From: Bacillus atrophaeus
Lineage (GTDB): Bacteria; Bacillota; Bacilli; Bacillales; Bacillaceae
DNA length: 64,000 bases
Assembly: GCF_001584335.1 (NCBI RefSeq)
Contig: NZ_LSBB01000018.1
Span: 310,001-374,000, forward strand
Direction: 5' to 3'
The stretch's first letter is position 1. Every line of letters begins with the position of its first letter. Shown piece after piece: positions 37,476 to 46,873 of the stretch. The notes under the pieces are model-generated. The model was not told where the DNA came from, did not search any database, and worked only from the letters and a program-made list of their open reading frames with translations. A program made the position numbers and the translations under genes.

Positions 37476-38249
37476 TCAGTTCACCGCTTGATAGACTGGA
37501 GCGCCCATTTGCTGGCGGGCTGCGCACCATACATCGTAAAGAGCAAGATGAACGATATGCGGTTCATCGTGGTGAATGTCGTGAGAGCTGTTTTCAGCCT
37601 GAATCCAGCCGCTTTGATTAGATAAGGACAGGATACTGCTGTGCAGTTTTTGCCATTCTTTGTGCGCCTTTTTTAAGCGTTCGTTTCGCTCTCCAGAAGA
37701 TAAAATCAAAAGCGGCATATCACCTAAGTGGATTTGCTGTTTTTTGATCTGGCGGAGGCTTGTAAGAAATTCTGCGTGTGAACCTTCTAATATAAACTGT
37801 CTGTAATACGCGGCTTGCATGTCTTCAGGCATAAAGGGGAGCACATTGTTTTCTTGATCTTCAGAAGCCGGATCAAGCAGCACCATTCCTATAATATCCC
37901 GGCGGTTCTGGCTGGCCCATAATCTGCTGATAATTGCACCGTATGAATGCGAGACAACAAGATATGGCGGCTTTACACCTGCTCGATGAAGCAATGCTTT
38001 CAATTCCTTTACCATGCGGTCTGCCGTTCTGCTGTGCGCGCTTCGTCCGCTTTTGCCGAGTCCGGCTCTATCGTATGTGAAAATTCCAAGTTCTTCATCA
38101 ATGTTAGCCAGTAATGGGTTCCATGTCTCAGAAGATGTGCCGTAGCCGGCTTCAAAGACAACCGTAACATCACTAGTTCCTTTGCGGTGTTTTGTATGAA
38201 AAGGGCATCCGTCAACTGTATATGTCTTTTCTTCCCATGCTGTATTCAT
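37476..38249 (-). CDS. yqjL: Alpha/beta hydrolase YqjL
   Basis: A 257-aa alpha/beta hydrolase; B. subtilis YqjL has been linked to paraquat resistance. Visible features are the early VVFEAGYGTSSETW (oxyanion region), the nucleophile elbow VSHSYGA with Ser, an acidic MVLLDPAS strand end and the late SSHDIHHDEP with the catalytic His. The start at 38249 is 9 bases from GAGGAG; the ATG nine bases upstream abuts that site and is less likely. Substrate unknown. Confidence 0.82.
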   Translation of the reverse strand: MNTAWEEKTYTVDGCPFHTKHRKGTSDVTVVFEAGYGTSSETWNPLLANIDEELGIFTYDRAGLGKSGRSAHSRTADRMVKELKALLHRAGVKPPYLVVSHSYGAIISRLWASQNRRDIIGMVLLDPASEDQENNVLPFMPEDMQAAYYRQFILEGSHAEFLTSLRQIKKQQIHLGDMPLLILSSGERNERLKKAHKEWQKLHSSILSLSNQSGWIQAENSSHDIHHDEPHIVHLALYDVWCAARQQMGAPVYQAVN

Positions 38250-38318
38250 TGGAGTCATCTCCTCTAATTGGTTCTAATAGGGAGACGCAGAACGTCGGGC
38301 AATCGTTTCTCGAAAAAT

Positions 38319-38357
38319 AAAAAAAGAGATATCCGGCGGTGTTTCCGCGGATATCTC
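38319..38357 (-). terminator. Terminator of namA
   Basis: GAGATATCCGCGG pairs with CCGCCGGATATCTC (near perfect) on the minus strand and a T-run follows. Confidence 0.88.
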
Positions 38358-38370
38358 GGGGGAGTTGGTG

Positions 38371-39387
38371 TTACCACGCTCTATCGTATTGTACGGGCGC
38401 CGGAATGTTTGTATTCAGCTGTTGAGCAGCGGTTCTTGCGAAAAATGGGTCCCGCAAAAGCTCTCTGGCAATAAAAATAAGATCAGCGCGGCCGTTTTGC
38501 AAAATTTCTTCAGCTGCTAAACCATTTGTAATCATTCCTACCGCCCCGGTCGGTATGTCAGCCTGTTCGCGGATCTTATCGGCGAAACTCACCTGGTAGC
38601 CGGGGAACACGTTAATATCGGCATGAACAAGAGCTCCTGAGCTGCAATCGATTAGATCGACGCCCTGCTCCTTCATCCATTTGGCAAACCCGATGTGATC
38701 CGCGATGTCTAACCCTTTTGGTGTGTAGTCAGAAGCAGAAACGCGAACAAATAAAGGACCGTCCCATACTTGTTTGACTTCATCAATTGTTTCTCTTAAA
38801 AAGCGGTAGCGATTTTCCGGTGAACCGCCGTATTCATCTGTGCGATGATTGGAAAGCGGAGATAAGAACTCATGAATTAAGTATCCGTGCGCTGCATGCA
38901 ATTCTATAATATCAAAGCCGGCTTCTTTTGCGCGGACAGCAGCCTGTTTAAACTCCTGAATCGTCTCTTTGATTTTTTCCTCTGTCATTTCAACCGGCGT
39001 GTTTGAATGTTCATCAAATGCAATGGCTGACGGAGCGTAAATATCTCCTTCAAGCTCAGCTTTTCGGCCGGCGTGCGCGAGCTGAATGCCGATTTTTGAA
39101 CCTTGGGCTTTCACCTGTTCTGTCAGCTTTGAAAGCTCTTCGATATGATCATCGCTCCAGATTCCCAAATCTTGATCCGAAATCCGGCCTTGAGGGGTAA
39201 CGGCTGTCGCTTCAACGATAATCAGCCCCACCTGTCCGATTGCGCGGGTTATGTAATGGGCCATGTGGAACGGCTGCAGTTTCCCATCTTTATTATGAGA
39301 GGAGTACATGCACATTGGAGACATCACAATCCGGTTTTTTATGGTTACATCTTTTACACTCCACGGAGTAAATAATTTTCTGCTCAA
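38371..39387 (-). CDS. namA: NADPH dehydrogenase NamA (old yellow enzyme)
   Basis: A 338-aa FMN-dependent ene-reductase of the OYE family (YqjM), which reduces activated C=C bonds and responds to xenobiotics and oxidative stress. Features: SPMCMYSS at residues 24-31, including the redox-tuning Cys typical of YqjM-type enzymes; HAGRKAEL; and [16 protein letters not shown] with the substrate-binding His pair. The start is TTG at 39387, 9 bases from GGGAGG. It lies upstream of yqjL on the same strand with a terminator between them. Confidence 0.94.
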   Translation of the reverse strand: MSRKLFTPWSVKDVTIKNRIVMSPMCMYSSHNKDGKLQPFHMAHYITRAIGQVGLIIVEATAVTPQGRISDQDLGIWSDDHIEELSKLTEQVKAQGSKIGIQLAHAGRKAELEGDIYAPSAIAFDEHSNTPVEMTEEKIKETIQEFKQAAVRAKEAGFDIIELHAAHGYLIHEFLSPLSNHRTDEYGGSPENRYRFLRETIDEVKQVWDGPLFVRVSASDYTPKGLDIADHIGFAKWMKEQGVDLIDCSSGALVHADINVFPGYQVSFADKIREQADIPTGAVGMITNGLAAEEILQNGRADLIFIARELLRDPFFARTAAQQLNTNIPAPVQYDRAW

Positions 39388-39562
39388 TATCTTTCGCCTC
39401 CCGATATGTTTTTAGAGATTGATTATAACAAGTCATTTCTTTCCCGTCATATAAACTGCTCAAACGCGTTACGGATATTAGAATTTTCTGTATAATAGAC
39501 AGGGAATTCTTTTTATTTTGAAGAACTTAAATGATTTTATACATATGAGGAGCAGATGTCTT

Positions 39563-41179
39563 ATGAATTGGCAGACGAAGGAAGAATTGCGTGAACTTTT
39601 AGTTTCTCTCGTTCAGTACGACAGTATTACCGGTTCAACGGGAGAGGTAGCCCTCGCTGAATATCTTTATTACTTATTAAAAGACAGACCCTATTTTGAA
39701 AGGAATCCCGAGCATCTTACTCTCCATCCGATGAATGACGGAAGGTATTTTTTGACAGCGCTAGTGAAGAAAGAGGACATAGCGCAGGCCGTCCTGCTGC
39801 TGAGCCATTTTGATGTTGTAGACATTGAAGACTATGGGGAATTCAAACATATGGCATGCAAGCCGAATGAACTTCTGGACTCTTTTCTAGAGAAAAAAGA
39901 TTTGCTGCCTGAGCATGTGAGGCAGGACGCAGAGAGCGGGGATTGGCTGTTTGGAAGAGGCGCGATGGACATGAAGGCCGGCCTCACTGTTCAGCTTTCC
40001 ATGCTTGAGAGGGCGATGGAGGGCCAATTTGACGGTAATCTTCTGCTTGTGACGGTGCCGGACGAGGAAGTGAATTCCCAAGGCATGCTTGAAGCCGTTC
40101 CGGTATTAAAAGAGTGGGAAAAAAAACATGGTTTGCGTTATACCGCTTGTGTAAATTGTGAACCGATGTTTGAAAAATTCCCCGGTGATTCAAACCAATA
40201 TATATACTCTGGAAGCATCGGGAAAGTGCTGGCGGGATTTTTTTGCAAAGGAATTGAAACGCATGTCGGAGAGCCATTTTCAGGCTTGAATGCCAATTTG
40301 ATGGTTTCTGAAATTAACCGTCTTCTTGAACTGAACGTCAGTTACTGCGAAGAGGCAGACGGGGAGATTACACCGCCGCCGGCCAATTTAATGCAAAAGG
40401 ATTTGAAGGAAGCCTATTCAGTCCAGACGCCTCATACCGCTGTCACTTTATTTAATGTGCTGACGATGAAGCGCTCTGCCAGTGAGCTTCACCGGATGCT
40501 GCTTGATACCGCAAAAAAAGCAGCTATTAATATAGCAGCCAATATCCAGCATAAAACACTTGATTTTCAGCGGTTCGAATCGTTTCAGCCGATTGACCGA
40601 AATGTTTCTGTCCTGACCTTTGAAGAACTTCTGGATCGTGCCAGGCAGCGTGTCGGAAGCTCGGAGGCAGAACGGGTGCTGAACTATACATTTGCTAACA
40701 AAGGGAGCCTCGGCGACCGGGATTTTTCAACAAAAATTGTATCTGAACTTGCCGCACTATGTAAGGAAGACGCCCCGCTGATTGTTTTGTTCTATAGTCC
40801 GCCTTTTTATCCCGCAGTCACTTCAAAGGAAGACCGGATCATAAAAAAAGCGTTAGAACAGCTTACAGATTATGCGAGTGAAAAACACGGACTTCGCTTA
40901 AAAGAAGTTCAGTATTTTCCGGGACTCTCTGATTTAAGCTACCTTCAGCTTGAAAAGCAGGAGGTTGATGCTTATACAAGCAATATGCCGCTGTATAACA
41001 GAGGATATTCACTTCCGTCAGGCAAAGAACAAGCTTTGTTTGTGCCTGTGCTGAATGTCGGTCCGGCGGGGAAAGACCCCCATAAGTGGACAGAAAGACT
41101 GAATATGCCGTTTTCATTTGAAATTCTTCCTGACCTGCTTTCATTTACCATTACAGCTTTATTAAAAAGCCATAAATAA
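39563..41179 (+). CDS. yqjN: M20 family peptidase YqjN (RocB-like)
   Basis: A 538-aa large M20 metallohydrolase related to RocB of arginine catabolism. Metal-site segments: LLSHFDVVD (His, Asp), GRGAMDMKAGLTVQL (bridging Asp), TVPDEEVNSQGM (catalytic Glu pair). The ATG at 39563 follows GAGGAG; upstream in-frame ATGs lack a good site. The enzyme is longer than ordinary M20 proteins by an extended insert in the second half. Substrate is unknown; amino acid degradation is the family-based guess. Confidence 0.82.
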   Translation: MNWQTKEELRELLVSLVQYDSITGSTGEVALAEYLYYLLKDRPYFERNPEHLTLHPMNDGRYFLTALVKKEDIAQAVLLLSHFDVVDIEDYGEFKHMACKPNELLDSFLEKKDLLPEHVRQDAESGDWLFGRGAMDMKAGLTVQLSMLERAMEGQFDGNLLLVTVPDEEVNSQGMLEAVPVLKEWEKKHGLRYTACVNCEPMFEKFPGDSNQYIYSGSIGKVLAGFFCKGIETHVGEPFSGLNANLMVSEINRLLELNVSYCEEADGEITPPPANLMQKDLKEAYSVQTPHTAVTLFNVLTMKRSASELHRMLLDTAKKAAINIAANIQHKTLDFQRFESFQPIDRNVSVLTFEELLDRARQRVGSSEAERVLNYTFANKGSLGDRDFSTKIVSELAALCKEDAPLIVLFYSPPFYPAVTSKEDRIIKKALEQLTDYASEKHGLRLKEVQYFPGLSDLSYLQLEKQEVDAYTSNMPLYNRGYSLPSGKEQALFVPVLNVGPAGKDPHKWTERLNMPFSFEILPDLLSFTITALLKSHK

Positions 41180-41235
41180 GTTTTACCATGGGATATACGG
41201 TTTTTCATCTGTATAACATAATATTACTGCTTATC

Positions 41236-41272
41236 AAAAAAAGCATGAACGGGTATTCGCTCATGCTTTTTT
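41236..41272. terminator. Bidirectional terminator yqjN / proI
   Basis: AAAAAAGCATGA pairs with TCATGCTTTTTT. A-run and T-run flank the stem, so it works for both convergent genes. Confidence 0.9.
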
Positions 41273-41274
41273 GA

Positions 41275-42108
41275 TTACATATGTTTTAAAACAGTGCCGG
41301 CAAACTCTTCTTTTATTTCCCCGGACCGTTTGGCCGTTTCTTCAATGCAGTGAACAATGGCGTCTTCAAAACACCGTTCCTTTAAGGCGCGCAGTCCGGC
41401 TTCTGTTGTGCCGCCTGCGCTTGTAATCTCCGTTCTCAGCTGTGCTGGCTGTTTTCCGCTTTGTTGAAGCATTTCTATGGCGCCGGCCATCGTTTGCAGA
41501 ATCAATCGTTTTGCAAAGCCTTCCTCAAGGCCGACTTTATGTGCCGCCGTCTCCATTGCCTCTGCATAATGATAAAGGTACGCAGGGCCGCTTCCCGCAA
41601 TCGCCGTTACTGCATCCATGTGCTTTTCTTCCACGAGAGACGCCTCACCGATCGTTTCTAACAACGTTTTTGCAGTTTTGATCGCGTCCGCGCCTGCTTC
41701 AGGACTTGCGGAAAACGCGGTTGCCGATTTTCCGATTGCCGCGGATGTATTTGGCATCGCCCGTATGACGGTCAGATTTCTTTCAAAATAACACTGGATC
41801 GTCTCTATTGTAATGCCGGCAAGCACCGATATAACAAGCTGATTTTTGATGTGAGAACGAATGCCGGCGATGCTTTTTGCTGCATCTTTCGGCTTTACCG
41901 CAAGGACGATGATATCCGTTTTCTCAAAAAAAGCAGTTTTATCTCTGCACGGCAGCACGCCGTATGTGTCTTTTAACTCCCTCAGCCGCGCATCATTTGA
42001 CCTGTTGATAACGAGTATGTGATCGGGTTTCATCATTCCGCTCTTCAATAAGCCGTTGATCATTGCTTCAGCCATAGAGCCGGCCCCTATAAATCCAATT
42101 GTTTTCAT
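41275..42108 (-). CDS. proI: Pyrroline-5-carboxylate reductase ProI
   Basis: A 277-aa enzyme that makes proline from pyrroline-5-carboxylate with NAD(P)H, the last step of anabolic proline synthesis. The Rossmann motif GFIGAGSMAEAMINGL starts at residue 5. The C-terminal signature GSGPAYLYHYAEAM and TSAGGTTEAGLRAL are intact. The ATG follows GGAGG. The gene is preceded by a T-box leader whose specifier reads a proline codon, so expression should rise when tRNA-Pro is uncharged. Former name yqjO. Confidence 0.94.
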   Translation of the reverse strand: MKTIGFIGAGSMAEAMINGLLKSGMMKPDHILVINRSNDARLRELKDTYGVLPCRDKTAFFEKTDIIVLAVKPKDAAKSIAGIRSHIKNQLVISVLAGITIETIQCYFERNLTVIRAMPNTSAAIGKSATAFSASPEAGADAIKTAKTLLETIGEASLVEEKHMDAVTAIAGSGPAYLYHYAEAMETAAHKVGLEEGFAKRLILQTMAGAIEMLQQSGKQPAQLRTEITSAGGTTEAGLRALKERCFEDAIVHCIEETAKRSGEIKEEFAGTVLKHM

Positions 42109-42139
42109 TTAAATCCTCCTTCATTCTATCCGGAAACAC

Positions 42140-42390
42140 AAAAAACCTTTTCGTCAAGTAAAGGACGAAAAGGTTCGCGGTACCACCCTAAATTAGCACA
42201 AAGCTGTGCTCAGCTCATATCCCGTAACGCGGGAAACGTTTAGGTTTTCCTAACCGCTCTAAGGGCAGGTTCTGCAAACAAGAGGGCCGCGATATCTTTC
42301 AGCCTGAGGATCATCGCTCTCTTTGGCCATTGTTTGTATACTATTCCTCGTCATAGCGTTCCATGTTCGTATTTTAGTTTGTTGTTCATT
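42140..42390 (-). promoter_or_regulatory. Proline-specific T-box riboswitch upstream of proI
   Basis: On the minus strand the T-box core AGGGTGGTACCGCG (42176-42189) is exact. The terminator (AACCTTTTCGTC paired with GACGAAAAGGTT, T-run) follows at 42140-42175. Upstream is a long stem I with GACGAGGAATAGTA and AGAGAGCGATGA, then GAA-CCT-GCC, where CCT at 42267-42269 is the likely specifier codon for proline. Stem III (AGCACAGCTTTGTGCT) is also visible. Confidence 0.93.
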
Positions 42391-42420
42391 ATGCAATGGA
42401 GGATAAGTTTATGTCAATAG
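42391..42420 (-). promoter_or_regulatory. Promoter of the proI T-box leader
   Basis: On the minus strand TTGACA is followed after 18 bases by CATAAT, just upstream of stem I. Confidence 0.6.
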
Positions 42421-42526
42421 CTTTTTAAAAAAGGGAGGCTTAAAGAGAAAGCATGAATGACACCGGAGAGAGAAAAAGCTAAAATATGAATAACAAAAGA
42501 AACAGACTTGGACAAGGAGTTTAAAG

Positions 42527-43480
42527 ATGACAACTACAGAGATTATTCCGATCTCCGTGCCGACGCCATTTGCAGTCGGTGATGTGATCGTTTATTTAGT
42601 AAAAGGCGAGGCGCTGACGCTCATAGATGCCGGGCCGAAAACAAAAGAGGCGGCTTCTGCTCTTGAGCATCAGCTTGCAGCTCAAGGTGTAGCGATATCA
42701 GATATTGAGCAGGTGGTGCTTACCCATCACCACGCGGATCACGCAGGGCTGCTTGATCTATTCTCTGACCTGACAGAATTGATCGGACATGCTTATAATG
42801 AACCTTATATCAGTCGAGATAAAGCATTTTTTGAGTGGCAAGGAACCTATTTTCAACAGCTGTTCTCTGAATTAGGCGCACCGCTAGAACATAAACAGGC
42901 AGAAAGGCTCCTCCGGTCTGCGTACAAATTTTCTTGTACACGTTCTTTGACAAAAACAGTCGGAGAAGGAATGGAAATTGACGGATTAAAAGGCTGGACT
43001 GTCTTAGAGATGCCCGGCCATGCGGAATCACATATCGTTCTGTTCCACGAACAGGAAGGGAGAATGATTGGAGGGGACCTGCTGTTGCAAAACAGCTCAT
43101 CTAATCCGATTATCGAAGCGCCAAAAACGGGAAGCAAGAGAACGGCGCCTTTATTAGACTATCAGCAGTCATTAAAACGGCTGTATGACTTAAATCCTGC
43201 CATCATGTATCCCGGCCATGGAGATGCCGTCAAAAATGTACAAACACTTATTACGAAACGACTGGATAAACAGCGGAAGCGGACGGAGGACGTGTGGCGC
43301 ATGCTGTCTGAAAGGCCGCATACCGCTTTTCAAATCTGCCAGCGGCTATTTCCGGAGTTCTATCAAAAAGAATTGTTTTTAACGATGTCAGAAACCGTTG
43401 GACAACTGGATGTCTTAGCGCACAATAAAAGAATTACAACAGAATGGGACGGAGCAACTCAATATTTTAAAGCCGTATAA
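42527..43480 (+). CDS. yqjP: MBL-fold hydrolase YqjP
   Basis: A 317-aa metallo-beta-lactamase-fold protein of the glyoxalase II/LACTB2-like type. The zinc motif THHHADHAG (near residue 65) is intact, with later ligands in [13 protein letters not shown] and [11 protein letters not shown]-terminal helical domain (about 240-317) resembles a winged-helix cap. Start 42527 follows AAGGAG. It is 13 bases before yqjQ and probably co-transcribed. Substrate not predictable. Confidence 0.85.
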   Translation: MTTTEIIPISVPTPFAVGDVIVYLVKGEALTLIDAGPKTKEAASALEHQLAAQGVAISDIEQVVLTHHHADHAGLLDLFSDLTELIGHAYNEPYISRDKAFFEWQGTYFQQLFSELGAPLEHKQAERLLRSAYKFSCTRSLTKTVGEGMEIDGLKGWTVLEMPGHAESHIVLFHEQEGRMIGGDLLLQNSSSNPIIEAPKTGSKRTAPLLDYQQSLKRLYDLNPAIMYPGHGDAVKNVQTLITKRLDKQRKRTEDVWRMLSERPHTAFQICQRLFPEFYQKELFLTMSETVGQLDVLAHNKRITTEWDGATQYFKAV

Positions 43481-43493
43481 GAGGTGGATTAAT

Positions 43494-44273
43494 ATGAAGA
43501 AGTTAGCAGGAAAGCGCATTTGGATTACCGGTGCTTCTGGCGGTCTCGGCGAACGAATTGCTTATTTATGCGCCGCCGAGGGAGCCCGCGTCTTGCTATC
43601 GGCGAGGCGGGAGGACCGTTTGCAAGAGATCAAAAGAAAAATAGCGGAGGAATGGAGCGGGCTGTGTGATATCTTTCCGCTGGATGTCGGAAGCCTTGAA
43701 GAGATCGCCAGTGTGCATCGCAGGATCGGTTCTGTTGATGTCTTGATTAACAATGCGGGGTTTGGCGTATTTGACACGGTTTCGGACTCATCACTGGATG
43801 ACATGAAGCAGATGTTTGAAGTGAACGTCTTTGGCCTGATTGCCTGCACAAAAGCGGTTCTTCCGGGGATGCTCGAGCAAAAAAGCGGCCATATCATCAA
43901 TATCGCATCTCAAGCCGGAAAGCTGGCAACACCGAAATCAAGCCTTTACTCAGCAACCAAACACGCTGTCTTAGGTTATTCAAACGCATTGAGAATGGAG
44001 CTGGCGGAAACCGGCATATATGTGACAACCGTGAATCCGGGGCCCATTGAAACAGACTTCTTCTCGATTGCCGATAAGGGCGGGGACTATGTGAAAAATG
44101 TGAGGAAATGGATGCTTGATCCTGATGATGTCGCAGCCCAAATCACGGCAGCCATCCTGACCGGAAAGCGCGAAATCAACCTCCCGCGCTGGATGAACGC
44201 CGGCACAAAACTGTATCAGCTATTCCCTTCGCTAGTGGAAAAGCTGGCCGGGCGGGCTATGATGAAGAAGTAG
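43494..44273 (+). CDS. yqjQ: Short-chain dehydrogenase YqjQ
   Basis: A 259-aa SDR oxidoreductase. The cofactor motif is [12 protein letters not shown] (residues 12-23) and the structural NNAGFG motif is present. The catalytic triad reads Ser in NIASQAG and YSATKHA (Tyr, Lys). An NADP preference is suggested by SARREDR after the second strand. The C-terminus is hydrophobic and may touch the membrane. It follows yqjP closely. Confidence 0.87.
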   Translation: MKKLAGKRIWITGASGGLGERIAYLCAAEGARVLLSARREDRLQEIKRKIAEEWSGLCDIFPLDVGSLEEIASVHRRIGSVDVLINNAGFGVFDTVSDSSLDDMKQMFEVNVFGLIACTKAVLPGMLEQKSGHIINIASQAGKLATPKSSLYSATKHAVLGYSNALRMELAETGIYVTTVNPGPIETDFFSIADKGGDYVKNVRKWMLDPDDVAAQITAAILTGKREINLPRWMNAGTKLYQLFPSLVEKLAGRAMMKK

Positions 44274-44334
44274 ATAAAGTCTCAGCTTAATCTTAGGCTG
44301 ATTTTACACTAGAAAAAAGGGAGAGATGTTTTAC

Positions 44335-44775
44335 ATGTCTAAAAGTCAGAAAGCATTGGACTCACTCCGTAAAGACCCGCTGATCCAAAAGCTCGTAAAA
44401 ACGCGTTCGGTCTTTTAGTCAAATCCTAAAAAAACCGATGTCTTTGCGCCGGACCGTTGGATTTGCAGGAAAAATGATGGAGCCGCTGCTGAGCGGATGC
44501 TATACCGCAGAAGATAACATGCTGTACGAGTTACTGTATATGCTGGCCGATTCTGAAAACAAGTATTTAGAACCCTCGGCGCTAGCCGGGATGTTCGGAC
44601 CTGTTCAGCTATTTACAACGGAAGAGGGAAGCGTTATCTTCAAGACAATCAACTGCAATCGAAAATGAAAAACGCCGTGCATATCATTTGGGGAACCGGA
44701 GGCAGTATGGTTCCCCGGGGAGAAATGGAAACGTATCATCATATCGGGTCTGCATTGATAAATTCCAAAAAATGA
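44335..44775 (+). pseudogene. dsdA: Remnant of dsdA (D-serine ammonia-lyase)
   Basis: Only the two ends of a D-serine dehydratase remain. The first 27 codons (ATG 44335, ribosome site AAGGGAGAG) read like the DsdA N-terminus ([14 protein letters not shown]) and stop at 44418. From about 44438 the C-terminal part follows ([26 protein letters not shown]). After a frameshift near 44645-44660 the last part continues in another frame (NAVHIIWGTGGSM) to a stop at 44775. The middle, including the PLP-lysine region, is gone: roughly 300 codons are missing compared with the normal enzyme of about 440. In B. subtilis dsdA (yqjR) lies exactly here, between yqjQ and coaA. Confidence 0.85.
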
Positions 44776-44776
44776 G

Positions 44777-44833
44777 CAGACAGTGAGAGCGTTTTCCGTT
44801 ACAATCTTTGTAGGCATGAGTTTAGTAACGGAA
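44777..44833 (+). promoter_or_regulatory. coaA upstream region: inverted repeat and possible promoter
   Basis: TTCCGTTAC (44794) and GTAACGGAA (44825) form a perfect 9-bp inverted repeat 22 bases apart. A possible promoter (CAGACA, 17 bases, TACAAT at 44800) overlaps the first arm. Function unknown. Confidence 0.3.
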
Positions 44834-44859
44834 GCTATATAGAGAGATTGGTGTGAATA

Positions 44860-45819
44860 TTGAAAAAGAAAGAACTTAATTTACATACCTTATACACACA
44901 GCATGACCGCAAGTCTTGGTCGGGATTTGGCGGCCACCTGTCAATAGCGGTTTCTGAAGCGGAAGCCAAGGCGGTGGAGGGGCTGAATGATCATTTATCG
45001 GTAGAAGAGGTTGAAACGATTTATATTCCGCTTGTCCGCCTGCTTCATTTACATGTTGCATCTGCCGCTCAGCGAAATAAGCATGTGAATGTTTTTTTGA
45101 AGCACCCGCATTCGGCCAAGATCCCGTTTATTATCGGGATTGCCGGCAGCGTCGCAGTCGGGAAAAGCACGACAGCGAGAATTTTACAGAAGCTGCTTTC
45201 GCGTTTGCCTGACCGCCCCAAGGTGAGTCTTGTGACAACCGACGGCTTTTTGTTCCCTACGGCGGAGCTGAAAAAAAGAAACCTGCTGTCCAGAAAAGGA
45301 TTTCCCGACAGCTATGACGTAAAAGCGCTGCTTGAATTTTTAAATGATCTCAAGTCAGGAAAAGACAGGGTGGAGGCGCCCGTGTATTCCCACCTTACCT
45401 ATGACAGGGAGGAGGGCGTCTTTGAAGTTGTGGAGCAGGCTGATATTGTCATTATTGAAGGCATTAACGTTCTTCAGTCTCCGACATTGGAAGATGACAG
45501 AGAGGATCCCCGTATTTTTGTTTCTGATTTCTTTGATTTTTCCATTTATGTCGATGCTGAAGAACACCGCATCCTTACATGGTATCTGGAGCGCTTCCGG
45601 CTTCTCAGGGAAACGGCGTTTCAAAATCCGGCATCCTATTTTCATAAATTTAAAGACCTCTCTGACAAGGAAGCGGACGAGATGGCGACTTCAATCTGGG
45701 AAAGCGTCAACCGTCCTAATTTATATGAAAACATTTTGCCGACAAAATTCCGCTCGGATCTGATTCTGCGAAAAGGTGACCGGCATAAGGTGGAAGAAGT
45801 TTTAGTCAGAAGAGTGTGA
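44860..45819 (+). CDS. coaA: Pantothenate kinase CoaA (type I)
   Basis: A 319-aa kinase that phosphorylates pantothenate, the first committed step of coenzyme A synthesis. The P-loop GSVAVGKST is at residues 96-104, followed by VSLVTTDGFLFPT and the substrate region YDVKALLEFL and SHLTYD. The TTG at 44860 gives the standard length; its ribosome site is weak. The gene is intact although both flanks show decay, as expected for an enzyme of CoA supply. Former name yqjS. Confidence 0.93.
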   Translation: MKKKELNLHTLYTQHDRKSWSGFGGHLSIAVSEAEAKAVEGLNDHLSVEEVETIYIPLVRLLHLHVASAAQRNKHVNVFLKHPHSAKIPFIIGIAGSVAVGKSTTARILQKLLSRLPDRPKVSLVTTDGFLFPTAELKKRNLLSRKGFPDSYDVKALLEFLNDLKSGKDRVEAPVYSHLTYDREEGVFEVVEQADIVIIEGINVLQSPTLEDDREDPRIFVSDFFDFSIYVDAEEHRILTWYLERFRLLRETAFQNPASYFHKFKDLSDKEADEMATSIWESVNRPNLYENILPTKFRSDLILRKGDRHKVEEVLVRRV

Positions 45820-45843
45820 AGAAAGAGCTTGGGGGTGAGACAA

Positions 45844-46233
45844 ATGATACACCATATTGAATTGTATGTCTCAGATTTGGAAGCCTCAAAGCGATTTTGG
45901 GGATGGTTTTTAGGTGAGCTTGGCTATGAACCATTCCAAAAGTGGGACTCCGGCATCAGCTGGAAAAAGGACGATTTTTATCTGGTGTTTGTGCAAACAG
46001 AAGAACGGTTCCTGGAGCAAGGATTTCACAGACGCCGGATCGGCCTGAATCATCTGGCTTTTCATGCTGAATCAAGAGAGCAAGTTGATATGATGACAGA
46101 AAAGCTGTTGGAAAGAGGCTATCATGTGTTATACAGAGACAGCCATCCGTATGCGGGCGGCGGCGCGCATTATGCCGTATACGCAGAGGACCCGGACCGG
46201 ATAAAGGTTGAGCTGGTTGCTCCGGGTCTATAA
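45844..46233 (+). CDS. yqjT: VOC-family (glyoxalase-like) protein YqjT
   Basis: A 129-aa single-module vicinal oxygen chelate protein. Potential metal ligands are His in IHHIELYVSD, the middle LNHLAFHAE and the C-terminal Glu in IKVELVAPG. The ATG at 45844 follows GGGGGTGAG. It is 24 bases after coaA and probably shares its transcript. Its activity (glyoxalase, dioxygenase or resistance type) cannot be told from the sequence. Confidence 0.8.
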   Translation: MIHHIELYVSDLEASKRFWGWFLGELGYEPFQKWDSGISWKKDDFYLVFVQTEERFLEQGFHRRRIGLNHLAFHAESREQVDMMTEKLLERGYHVLYRDSHPYAGGGAHYAVYAEDPDRIKVELVAPGL

Positions 46234-46395
46234 ATTCTTTTTCTCCTCTTTACTGAGCGTATCCAGCTTTTTTTCAATTCGCTCTAACTGTGCTTTGCGT
46301 TTTTTCAGAGTTCTTAGACCCGCAACAGCTGCAAAAATGATCACTGCTACTAATAATAATGGCGCCAATTGAAAGATCATGTCTCCGATATTCAT
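46228..46395 (-). CDS. Small membrane protein, DUF4083-like
   Basis: A 55-aa protein with one membrane helix (about residues 8-27, LAPLLLVAVIIFAAVAGL) and a charged, coiled-coil-prone tail (KKRKAQLERIEKKLDTLSKEE). It has a strong ribosome site (AAAAAGGAGG) and normal codon use. The layout resembles DUF4083 proteins of Bacillus. Its 3-prime end overlaps the end of yqjT by a few bases, tail to tail. It may correspond to B. subtilis yqjU by position; this is uncertain. Confidence 0.75.
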   Translation of the reverse strand: MNIGDMIFQLAPLLLVAVIIFAAVAGLRTLKKRKAQLERIEKKLDTLSKEEKKNL

Positions 46396-46439
46396 TTGCT
46401 TGCCTCCTTTTTAGGGAGAGGGGGTTTTCATCTCTCCCG

Positions 46440-46795
46440 AGTATTTTTACAGCGGTTCCAGGCCGAGCTTGAGCGGTTCCGGCCGTCATCTGCCGGTATG
46501 CAAATGCTAAAAACGGCAGTCTGATCAGCGTGATGCCGGCAAGAATAGAAAAAAATGAAGCCGGGTCTGCCCGGTCCAAATACATCAATACATATGCCTC
46601 CGGCCTAATGGTCTATTACATTTCCCAGCTGCGAAAAGCCTATTGCTCCCAAATAAGTGCCTTTCAATTCAGGCTTTGCGATCTGGTCTGCGAACAAATC
46701 CATCACAGAAAACAAAGCACTTCCCCAATTGTAAAGGTAATAACGATGGTCCAGCTGCTGTTCTCTCCTGTCCGTGTTCTTTCTTTATCATACAT
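46440..46795 (-). pseudogene. yqjV: Remnant of an MFS transporter (yqjV-like)
   Basis: Minus-strand pieces of one major facilitator protein lie in three frames. They are GENSSWTIVITFTIGE, then LKGTYLGAIGFSQLGNVI with an in-frame TAG before AGGICIDVFG, then ASFFSILAGITLIRLPFLAF. Together they read as the last three membrane segments of an exporter. The first two thirds of the gene are absent. B. subtilis has the MFS gene yqjV in this position. Confidence 0.75.
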
Positions 46796-46873
46796 GAAAA
46801 AATTTCCTTATCCAACAGCAATTCTAAAAACAATTCTCTATAGATGTATTGACCTTCGCTGAAAGAAATCGGA

